NCBI GenBank assembly: GCA_963978905.1
Contig: OZ022257.1
Location: forward strand, 40,558,203-40,622,202
Direction: 5' to 3'
Length of the DNA: 64,000 nt
DNA from: Trichostrongylus colubriformis
Taxonomy: Eukaryota > Nematoda > Chromadorea > Rhabditida > Trichostrongylidae
Shown: piece by piece, positions 31,352-43,300 of the stretch
Position numbering within the stretch: position 1 is the first letter of the stretch
Layout of the letters: each line of letters opens with the position of its first letter
Notes under the pieces: generated by a model
The model's input: only the letters and a program-made list of their open reading frames with translations
What the model was told of the DNA's origin: nothing
Database searches by the model: none
Position numbers and translations under genes: made by a program

Positions 31352-34300
31352 CTGGAAATGATAGAAAATAGATGAATTATGGAAACGCTACAAATTTCCT
31401 ACCCTGTCGGCATTCATTTTCTGAACGTCAATCGACCGAACTGAAGGCGCTTCGATGGCAATCCATGGTCCCCGGCACTCGAAACGGCATCGTCGCTTCC
31501 ATCGACGTCGTCGAGCTTTACTCTAAATGAATAATGCTTAAAGGCACCGGTAGGGGTAAGAGAAAATAGAGAGCTGGGAGTACATGTTCTCTGAAAACGA
31601 ACCTACTTCAGAAGAGGTCATATGTGGCAAAAATTGCATTTAAAAAAAAAACGCGGCTCGGGATGTTATGACGACCCGCAGCACGGCATGTCGTCCCGGG
31701 ACCTGCGGCCGGGTAAGTCGCCAGGGAGGAGCGGGAACGATCACGGCCGGCTGATTTAGCCTCTGGCCTGTGCGCAGTCCACCCCGGCTAGTGACGCAGA
31801 GGGACGCGAGATATAAAGGAATTTTCGAGTTTTTTTCGGAGTTTTATGTCGTTCTTTCTATACTCTTATATTGCTGAGCACCTCTACTTTCATAATCCCC
31901 ATTTCGTCAAATTTACCCCTCACGGTGTCTTTAAGGATATTCTTTGGAGAACTGATTCTGATTGGCTTTCGTGTTTCACTGTTTGTTGACTTTGTTTGTC
32001 TGACTGTTTCATATTTTATTAACTAAGCCTGCTCTGAGCACGTCGTGCTTCCAGATAAATAAGTATATAAATAAATAAACAAATAAATAATCAAGACCCT
32101 GGGTGCAGAAAGTTTAGAATCAAACATGATAATACGCTGCACGCATACAGAAACTCGACGGTAAAGATTACTGTAGGAGCAGTGTCCCAGATGTGGTAGC
32201 GCTGTACCGCATATAATCTTGTTGAAGCAGCACCTTTTTATTCCTAGATGCGTAATACGGTCCGTCGAGAGAATCTGCATACATCCAACCATCCTCGTAC
32301 TTCTCCTTATCAACCAATCGCCATTCAGAATCGACCCAACTCCATTCACGAGATGGCAGTCTGGAGCGTTACTTCAGAGTTATGCAACCACATCTTTCAC
32401 CTTTTGAAAACTTACTTTTCGGATAGACCACTCACTGCACAAGGGCCTTCCATCCATGCCGAAATTCCTCCTTCACTTGATCCGTGAAACGAGGTAAACC
32501 CACGTATAAATGCATACTTTTGATATTCAGTAACCTAAACAAAGAGGGAAGGATTCAGAAAAAACAACGAATTCCCAAACAAGACATCACCTCTCTATGA
32601 ATAACCGTACTTTGTGACCACACACAGGAATTGCCCTCAGAAAATAAATTATAGTCAGGTGAGAGAGCATAAACGACCCCGTCCTGAACGAAAATCAACA
32701 TCAAGCTATAACTACTCATGGAAATATTTCGTACCTCAGCAAGAGCCCATACGACACCTTCTGCTCCGGCTGATACCGATTTCATACATCCGCGAACACA
32801 AAGGCTCGGGGAAGACACCATTGTGGAGAAATCTGGCTGAAAATACGTACTTGACTGAAAGCTCAGGGATGGAAATTCTCAACTGAAGGTGCTTATTGGT
32901 GCTGAGCAACCAGCCATAAAAATTTCTGAGCCTTGTGTGAACTCCGAAGAACAGATGTGTACTCAAAAAGCAGAGCGGAAGGGACACCATATTATGTTTC
33001 AACGTCCTTGACTCTCATTTTCAAGCCACAAAGCGGCACAGTCTCTACTACAGGTCCTTGTCCTAGCAGTGAAAAAAACACTCAAATCAGCTTATAATGA
33101 GATTTACTTTGGCATTGAAAAAATGAACAAAATTATCTGACACGATTTCTCAAATTATTGATTAAAATAGGGAATTGAAGGATTGTAACAAATGAATGAT
33201 GAGTCTTACTGGAATGAACCACAATCTTAACCAAATAACCATCAGCACGTGAAGCAGTTGTTCCTCAGTTCATACCTTAGACAGTAGATGAACGCGAACC
33301 GTGCCCAGACAGGATACACTCCATACAACATTCAGATCATCTACGCCACCAGCATCCAAAACACGCCGACGAATTTCCGAAAAAAAACAAGCTCCATCAG
33401 ACTCAACTCATAAGAAAGCAGGATATCAACAAAAATAGACCTCACAGTGGATACAAAACCTTTATTTCGCTTGACAAAGGCATGGTACCAGGGTAGAGAT
33501 ACTACAACTTCAACCAAAAATTTAGAAATAATGATTTAAAAAAGCTAACAACTTCTACCGGGGCTTCAAGTTCAGTGCCAGTACCCGTGAATGACTTGTA
33601 AGGGAACCACAGCGGTAGTGGACCAAAAGTGATAGCAGCTGATAAGGATTGAAAAGGAGCCTCAAGCAAGTGTCACCAAACTCGTTTCGCCTTTCGCGAT
33701 GATCCCGAAGAGGTGACACTCAGAGCTGTTCTGCGGGGCGGAAAGGGGGTATTAATGGTGGGTGATCTAAATTCATAACGTTTGGTAAAATTTGGGGAAG
33801 GAGCGTCGGAGGGCATATCACCGAGTCCAATTCGCTAATCCTGCTAGGCATATACTACGATGCGATCGCTAATGGAAGCGTCTGATCCTCAGTGCTATTG
33901 GTTGAGCATATTTTGTTTATGTTATGACATCAGTAGCCGATATATCGACTGCTAAACTGCCTAGCGTTCCAAATAATGCTATATGGCAAAGCAAGTGATT
34001 CATTTTCTCGTGGTTTTCTTTTTTTCCTTTGGTGCCAGCAACGATACTGTGTATCATCTGCGAGACTATGTAAAACTCCAAATAGTGATGCATGTTTACA
34101 AAAACAATAAGCATCGATAACTGGCATACGGATCTACTACCAACATGTAAGAATTAGATGCTCCGTAAGTGGTCAAATTGTACCACTCGATGCAATGGAA
34201 CACAAAACTATCGGTCCCTGAACTATCTAAACTCCCAATAGTGACCATTTCAGCCACAGATATTTAGATATTTAGTGGACAAACATATATCATTCCTGAT

Positions 34301-37300
34301 CAATTTACATTGACCATTGATATCATTGTAACAAGAGGTGTCGACTGCTAAACCATCTGAACCACTGAAAAGTGGGGGCCTTCTTCAGCGGTGCGATATG
34401 CAATAGTATTGGGTCATTCCATAAGTAGTGTCGTTTTCTTCCTAATATAAATTTGTCCTACGAAATTGCAAGTTTTTGCAGTATGTCATATATCATTTGA
34501 AAGAGGTTTTCCTGCTCTACAAAATGACATGTTTAGTTTCTGAGTTTGTTAGGATGGGGCCGACATTTAGGCTGGAGGAGAGGTAGGTCCAGCCGACAAA
34601 AATTGGCCAAACCGGCAATCAATTGAAACACTATATTTCACTTTGGGGAAATCAACCAGTCATGTGTCGCGTACAGAGTCCTGACCTCATCTACGATTTC
34701 CAGTGTTCAGTTGATCAAGAAGTTGTGTCGTTCTTCTTCTAAAATCTTTTTTTCGAAAGTACTCACACTTATTCAAAATGAAATTTTTTCTTTCAAATCC
34801 CTTGCTTAGAGTTGTTTTATTAACCACTTCGAAGAACCTTTTCTGCTATATCGAAAACATCTTTCTAGTTCGTTTTGGCTGCGATCCAGATTGAGTTTTA
34901 ATACCATGTGATAGGGGTCCAGTTGACATTTTTCACAATTTATTTTTTCCATGAGAAAGTTAAGGAATCCGGTCATTGGTATTTCCCTGTTCCTACCCAC
35001 CACCTGTTCTTAACATTTCACCACTCTTTCAACTGATTGGTTGAGAAAATTTTCTTGCCTTGGTTTGAAGAAATTGTCTAAAATCACCGGGTTGTGGCTG
35101 AAAAACTGAATGTGGAAAAAGAGCGGCGTGACTTTCCAAGCAACCGACTGGTGGAACTTGCAGAAGAGGTCGGGGCTAAGTAGGAACACATGGTTGGTTA
35201 GTCTCCCTCAAGTAAAATATAGAGTTTTAATTGATTGCCGGTTTGGCCGAATTTCAATTGCTGGACCTACCTCTGCGCCACCCTAAATGTCGAGGCCATT
35301 GTAACATACTCGGAAACTAAACATGTCCTTTTGTAGAGCAGAAAATTTACTTCCGAATGATATATGATACGCTGCAAAACCTTGGGGTTTCATGACAAAA
35401 ACTTTTGCTAAAAAAAACGACACTACTTATGGAATGACCCGATACATAAATGACTGAATTATCGGCACCCAAATATCCAGCAAGTGAATACACTTTGTAC
35501 TCCGATATCAAAAGCAGCGGCACATTCCGGCTGTTGAACTGCGTGGCCAAATAGTGATAGGTATCTGTAGAAATACCAGTTGGGCCAGCGCTCAGTACTG
35601 CGCTTACCACAATGTGGAACTGTGTGAAACGGACTTTCGATATCTGTTGCTTGGTAACGACCATTTTCTCTCTACATAATTCTTCATGTGTTATTCGCGC
35701 AGTACTGTGCGATAGCCGAAGTGTTTGTTCTTATCAGGCTTCGCAATCCCTAGCAGAGCCCGCCTTCTAGGGTGGGCTTTGCCGAAAATTTTGAGGTGTA
35801 AAGTAATGAGTATGATAGCAGAGTGGTACTTATCGTAAAGTCAATTTCACAGCGCTAGATAGGGCGTGGCCTCAGTGGCGAGAGTGAGGGTGTGTGGCGA
35901 GAGTGAGTGTGTTTGGCGGGGTGAGAGAGTTTGATATACTCTCACTCAAGTCCGTTGGCCACGCCCTTCCAAGCGCTCCGAAATAGACTGTATTAATGCT
36001 GTATCGATTGCAACTACGTGGCGTTTGACTCGGTTTTTGCGCTGAAAACGCCAAACGGTTCAAGGATTGGAATGAATGACACAACCAAATTACCCCTACC
36101 ACTGCCTTCGACAGGGGCAAAATTGGGGAACATAACGAATTACGTCAATCCAAGGGGGCTGAGTAAGCCAAGGACTTCGCGGCCGTTGATGGTAGGGACA
36201 CACGAACAAAAAAGCCCATGTCTCATCAAGATTCTGAACATTGAACTGAATCCGTCCCATTGCAACTTCGCTCCCCACTCAAAAAAACCTTCGTCGTCCG
36301 CGTTGCCGCGGAGTTTGCCGCGAAAATTATCGCGTGCCATCACGGACGAACCTGATGGTCGTCTCCCGGCCTTTTACGAGTTATCAAACCACAAAACCAC
36401 GATTACCTGCTGAAGTAGCTCATGCCAATCGTCGCGTTCCGATTCCTCAGAAAATCCAATTTCTAGTTCTTCAGAAAAAGTTGGCGATACAAATCTCAGC
36501 AAAATCGTGAACACAGATGCTGCTATATCCATGTTACGAATAGCAGATATCATCTAAAACACTGCTCTGTTGAAAGGCAGTGAGTATGTTCGGGAAAGCG
36601 TGATGCATCTACTGCAGAAAAGCCGGGAACCAAAAAAGTGTGTTTGTTATGGTACGTTTTGCGGTCGAGGAAGATCTTTCGGGACATGGCACGCTTTTGC
36701 AAAATGGTCCCTCACATCATATCGAGGTAGGTGCACATAACATATTTTAACAACTGACCATCATTTTTCCTAAACGCCCTCCATATGCCAAGAATGGGTT
36801 GATGATACGATTCTTACTGAGAACAGATTATTGCAAAACTTAAGTTTCAGTTTCTGGGTTCGTATACGCTTGAATGAAAATTAAGTGAAATAACTAGTTT
36901 GAAAATACCAGCCCACTCCTCCCTCCCATTACCATGATTATTTTTCAGCGGATTTGACGGTCCAATTTTTTGAGCCTGCTGTGAGCGCCCATAGAGCAGT
37001 CGCGAGGCATTTTTGCGCAAACGCATACGATATTTGTGTTCAAGAGGTAGAACCATCTTCAAGAACGAATTTCAAAGCCCATCGAGACGTTGACACAAAT
37101 TCTAGATTTCGTGCTGAGTAGTAGGTATACTTCGACTGCGCGTTCGACGAAGAAGACGACAGATCAAATGCCAGAAAACTCTGTCCATTTTTCTTGCTTG
37201 ATGCATGGTAGGTGAAGTTATGGGAATAGGCGGCATTCATGCTTAACATATTTATTGATTTTCATCAAAATTGTTGGTTCTTCACTACTAGTAAGAAAAG

Positions 37301-40300
37301 TTGCCATATACCCATGTCCAAATTTACTTTCTCGACGTTAGGGTCAAAATCCAGATATGAATGGGAATGTGTTTGCAAGGTTAGCTTGACCCTCGAACAC
37401 GAATATAACACCTATTTTGCACGAAAACTCTAATTTCGTGCGCTATGGGCCCCGGCGTGTCTATGAAAATTATGGCAAGCATATCTATGTATACCTCAGG
37501 TAAGGATTTCACGACAGCGTTTCCTGTAGTAGGTTGGAACATCATTTCATGAGAGCTGAGAAATACGACACCATTACGGAATCGTTGTTCTCCCTGACGT
37601 TTCATTTTCGCTGGGTACTTCCGATTCCACGAGTCCGGTTCTTGTGCCTCCTCCATCAACTCCTGTGCATTCAGCAAAATTCATTACTATTGATAAATTC
37701 ATAAGCTGAGTCAAGAAAACCTCGAGATCATTGCCGGTGGATCTGAATGCTTCCCAGTTAGCCTCATTCGCAGCGTGAAGTTCTTTCAAAATCTGGTAAA
37801 TGAATAAATATGGAGTAGAATTCACTGGCGGTGCAAGGGAATCGCCACCTGTTTCCTCCAGTTGCTATACCGGAAGTTGGCAGCGGACACCACCACCACA
37901 TGCTCGTTAACCCAGTGATTAGGTAAGCTGGTGAAGCGCGCACCACTGTTCACCACCTCAAAAAACATTGTTCTCACAGCGATTCCCTGAATTTGTGAAA
38001 ATCCGTGAATAACCACACGAAAAAATAGACCGACCATAGCCCATTTCTGGGTTTCTGCTGTGGTTCTCTCGACTATGCGTATAAAACTTCTTCCTGCTGG
38101 TTCTCTCGAAGAAATACCTTCGCGAACGTATACTATTCCACTATCAGAAGTTCCAACAACCTGAAAAGCAGTGCGAAAAGTTTCTTTTTGTTTCTAAAAT
38201 ATTTATTCAATAGAATGATCCAGTCTACGGTCGACAGTCAATTTCACTGCTGATACCTGATCGTCGGTGTTGATGCCTAACCCGTAGACTTTACCACCGG
38301 TTTCTGAGTAATTTGAAGCCGAAAATGATGATGGTTCATGAGGAGAACTCCCTCTGAGGTGTTTCATCCATAGCTGCAATGGGATAAAAATTGAAGCAGA
38401 TCACTGGGCACTCATCTCAATTTCAATCAACTTCGTAGTTAGCCTACTACAGTGCGTTTCATAATTATAAGGTCACCCCCAAATTTCCGGGTTTCAGAAC
38501 ACACAGCCAGCCGAAAATTTTTTAAGTATTTTTTACAGATTCCCCACCACAGAAAACCCTTCCATACTAGTTTTGATGACATTACCTCATAGCCCGATTT
38601 TTCTATAAATGTTTTCTGATTTTTGTGCCGTTTCATAATTATAAGGTCACTCCGAAGAAAGAGAAGATTTGCTAGAGTTAACAGCGCATTCGAAGGAGCT
38701 CATAATCTATGGTTCCCTCCTGTTTAAGAACGACATCAACCAGCCGTTTACGGAAGTAGAAAGGAAATTTCGAAGAGCCTTACCACAGATATTGTTCCAG
38801 TCTTCAAAAATTGCCTGTTTCACCAGCTTTGCTTCCTAGAACTGGCGATTATTGGGGTAAATATTTTTGTGGCGATGTCTTCCAGGTCTCCCCAATAGAG
38901 CTGAGACCAAGACTGCATGTTATCTATTGCTGGAGGTCCGTATTTCGGAACTTTAACCACGATCCCATTGAATGACCTACGTGAACAACAGCCTTGTCAT
39001 GCTGTTAGACGCAATTATGAAGAGCCGGTCGGCTCCAAAAGCAACTGATTTCTTCGTAGGATCGTTTGGCAGCCTCTGGAGTCCATTCTACAGGTTTCGA
39101 AGGCAAGGTTCAATGCAACCTCATTGCTGAAGACCGCTCAGGCCATCACCCTTCTCCCAGAAAAACTGCCAAGGCTCCGGTAGATCGGCACACATCTCAG
39201 ACCAAGCTAGTACTACCTCTACCCGTCAGCACCATACAAATAGAGTATTTTCAGACCCAAAAGTACAATTCGGATGGAATTATTCGCATGCAGGGTGCAA
39301 CTGCTACGCAAATTCAGTTTCGTTCAATCCGTGCTCAAGAACAACTTTATGAATTGAAGTCGTTCCGCCCTATGGTGTGCTGTAGGCCTCGGAAACTACT
39401 TCATTATTTCTTCAGTTATGTTTCTGCTCCTTCCTCGCTGATGTACACGCTGTGATTCCAGACTAAAGATGGTTTAACTCCAAACAAATCTGGTCCATGG
39501 AGGAGGTGCTGTAGGAAGTGCCCCCCACAATCCCTTCCTCGTTAATGGTAATAATCTCACGTGGGAATCCAGAGCCTGAAAAACATCTTAAGACACCGAA
39601 TCTCTCAAATGTCATCTAACTGAGCACAGGAATCTTCCGATTTTTTTCGGAATGGCCCTTAAACTGAGCCTAGCATCACAAGGATCCGAAATCTGGGCTT
39701 TTCTCTCGGAACATAGAAGCTAGCCACAAGACGATTGAATATGTATCTCGAAGATGTATTTGGAAGACAAATCTACCGTCACAGACCTGCCGGGACCTTA
39801 ACTTTTTTCTTTTTTTCAGGGTGACCTTATAATTATGAAACGGTGCAAAAAAACAAAAAAATACTCCTAAAAACATAAGGTAAACGAGACTGCTACCAAA
39901 AATCGGACACGGGGGTTATTTCAGGTGAGGAATCCGTCTATGAGACTGAAAAGATTCCTCAATGGAGTGTTGTCGAGAAAACCTGAAATTCAGGGGTGAC
40001 CTTATAATTATGAAACGCACTGTATAAACGATAACACTGAAGTTAATGAACAGCTCAAGGACCGATTCGAGGTTGCTGAAGCTTGCTTCATTCGTTCTGA
40101 CGGATGAAAACAGCAGGGACGCGGTCAAGAAAGTACGGTAAATGAAAAACGGTTTTTCAGCTCATCCCTGAATGAGCGGCACGTTGCCAACGCCACAAAG
40201 AATGCCACCAGAAGTTATGCCAGCCTTTTTCTCAGACAGTGGCAGACAGTTCGCATTTTTGCCTCGTGCTTCCTCAGCGTCAGCACCTGATTATTCAAAA

Positions 40301-43300
40301 GCCACATCCATCACAGTCAAGGCACCCCCAGGTGTCGAGAAAAATTACCGCTCCAGCACCCCGCTACGGGGTCCAAATACGCCCCCTTTTCTTGACATCT
40401 ACAATACCAGTTGCCGAATAGCATAAATACATTATGTTTCATTGCCATGTATTCTTACCCCAAGCTGAAATATATTCATTTCACATATCCGCATACGATT
40501 CGCTGTGAAACATCTTTGGCATCTTATCTGTTTATTGGAAGTGCTAGTGCTTATCGCTGAGCTCTGCAAGTACGACCCCCTCTGTCGAGAATCCTCGACT
40601 CCTGGTGTATCCTTATCACGTTTTTCTTCGCAAAGCTCAGAACAGCAGGAGAAGACGTTGAGGCAGCGGGCTGCTGAAGTCACGAAAACCTTTAGCCTTG
40701 TGAAAGCGGTATCCGTAAACGACATCCCTCAGCAGCTCGTAACGGTATCCTGGAGGAACCCCAAGTGGAACCAATGCAGTTCTCACCCGTCACACCCGCT
40801 AAACACGGCTGACACTGGACTGGTAGTGTGAGGACTTCACAGCACCTTCCACCAGTCGAGTGCAAGAAGATTTCGATGATACAGTAAGCGACGCTGGCTC
40901 GCAAGCATACTACGGTTTGCACTAAGTTGCCATCAATAATGCGTGAATAAGAATCTCTTAAGGCTTCTTCTCATGTCATTCCACACAGTAGAGCATAGTT
41001 CACAGTTCGCGAATCAAGCGGATAGAAAAAGATGCATCGATTGAGCCATCAAGCAATGAAGCGATCAAAAGATAAGGCGACTAGGCGATCAGAAATGTCA
41101 TTCATCCAATCGATACGTATCTTATCTCTTGCCTCAGCGCCTGATCGCCTAAAATGCAGGCTCGATTGCAAACTCTGAACACTGCTTAATCACTGAATAC
41201 CTAGATCTGGTATGGTGACCAGTCTTCGTGAGTAAATTCAATGTACTGCAACTGCTTCCGAGGATTAACTTCTCTATTTTAGGTTGAGCTGATGTAATAA
41301 TGCAGCAATAACTGATATAGTTACGGTATACGATGGACAAAAGAGCAGAACAGCGTTCAAATTACATGAAATCATTTTCAGAGCAATGCAAGCCTAATGC
41401 AGAAAAAAAACATTCACCTACTTAGAAAAGGATTGTTTCAAATTTGAAAAAACGTGGGAACGTTACCTTGCCGTCTACGGAGACTACCCACATTGTTTTA
41501 CTTCCTAAGGACACGAAAGCAAGTGGAAGATTCTGTGGAGAAAGCAATGGGCACCAGCCAGTGCCATCTGGAGAATCTGCAATGGTAAATTCGAGTTACA
41601 GTCCATTTCGGAGCGCTTGATTGGGCGTGGCCTACGGACTTGGAAGAGAGTGCATCAAACTCTCTCACCCCGCCACATACCCCCACTCTTGCCGCTCAGG
41701 TCACGCCCTATCAAGCGCTCCGAAATGGACTGCATTAAAGCAAAAGTTACGTTCGTTCGAGACACCAAACGAAGAAAAGAATGCTGAAAAACAGCTCAAC
41801 GTCATCTGCACTCCTTGTTGTGATGGTAATACCTCTAGTTATTCCAGTTCTGAGAAATAATCGTCCGTCCCATGTGAGCACCACCAAAGTTCCCAGTGAG
41901 GCCGAGCAACTGATTTTTGCCAGATCTTCTCTCCCTTCTGAAACCACTATATACGACACTGACGCGGGTACCAAAATAACATGTCCATAGCACCTTCACA
42001 TTCAATCTCCGGCATTTTACACCAAAAGTCGCCACCAGGATTGTTCCCGTCAATTCCAACTCTCCTAGAATAGAAAACTTCAACAGAATAAAAAAAAATC
42101 TAAGGATTTGTAAGTGTTGAGAATTGGAGGATCATAATAACAAGTAATTCGAAAGAAGACGATTCACCTAAACACATGGCCATCTTTTGACAAGGCGAAC
42201 AATAGACAGTTGCGATCAGGCAGCAGATCGAATCCGCCTACAGCCAGCTCCACGAATGTTGTTGTTTCCTCTCGGGGTAGCTAATGAAAATTTATAATTG
42301 AAATTTAAAAACCTGAATCTGAATTCCCGATAAGCACATGAGAAGCGACGGGTACTTCCCAGCGAATCCGTGTGAGGAAATGTGGAACAAATATCCCTGC
42401 TTCGTAAGAATACATAGCAATAAACCACATCTCAGCTGGACAATCCGGCAACGATCCCTGGTACCGTAGAAATCAAAAAAGGGGGAGTCCTACCTAGAGG
42501 CGGCAATAGGGGAAATTCGGTGAAAATGTAGTGAGTATGAACGTGGAGGTGCTCAGTAATACGAAGGGTTCAAAGACCCGAAAAAAAGGAACCCCTTCCC
42601 ACCAATTATCCTCAACGTGGACGACCTTTCCGTCAAGAGCAGGTAGACCACACAATTTTTCCATTGGCGTTTTGCCAAGTAAACACTAGAGAGTGTTTGA
42701 AAATACGACAGCATCCATGTTCTGGAGTGAGATACCTTCGATTCTGCCGCATATCCTTGGTCGCTCTCATTGCAACCAGAAATCACGTCGCCTGGAAGCG
42801 GGGTCTGTCAACCAAAAGTGTCAGCTGTTAACCGTTACCCGTCACTACAGCTAGGGGGTGCGCTTTTCGACAGGGATCATCATAAATAAGCTTCTTAGAC
42901 CCATAGTTTCCATTGTAAGTGACCTCTTCTAAAGATTTTTCAATAACCGAATTTTCCGTAATGCTGTCTTCAAACGGGTATTTTCTTTGACACTTGGGAG
43001 TGCCCGCAAAAACTACTGTATTCGATCAAGCGATGACTAGTCAAGGGCAGTTCTACAGCAGCTGACAAATGACGTTCAAATGAATACATTTATCGTGAAT
43101 GTGGTGCACTGTCACGACTACGAACCTTAAAATCCCTACTATATATAAAACGCTTCATCTCTCTGTCTGTCTGTCTGTCAATGCGTCCCTCTGTCTCTCA
43201 CGAAATTAGTAATAACATGAAACACAACCTGTGGAGATAGGAACAAGTTTGGGATGGGTAGGGCATGGTACAAAAAGTAGAGAGCACACATGGACTAAGT

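Noticed and set aside
32234..32290. Read-through of the TECPR1 DysF exon past AATAAAAAG
   Set aside because: Splicing at the GTGCTG donor joins in phase to the RRRRW exon at 31522, which restores the DysF-C motif; read-through reaches a stop.
36018..36413. 131-codon plus-strand ORF
   Set aside because: It lies in dispersed repeat sequence shared with 6030-6250 and opposite TECPR1; the frame is not kept in the other copy.
36640..36730. Plus-strand exon-like segment ([14 protein letters not shown])
   Set aside because: Short, ends at a GTAGGT donor but has no partner exon; it lies in a TECPR1 intron among old repeats.
40172..40426. 84-codon plus-strand ORF with a proline/serine-rich product
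   Set aside because: It is antisense to TECPR1 linker exons whose phases and splice sites agree on the minus strand.
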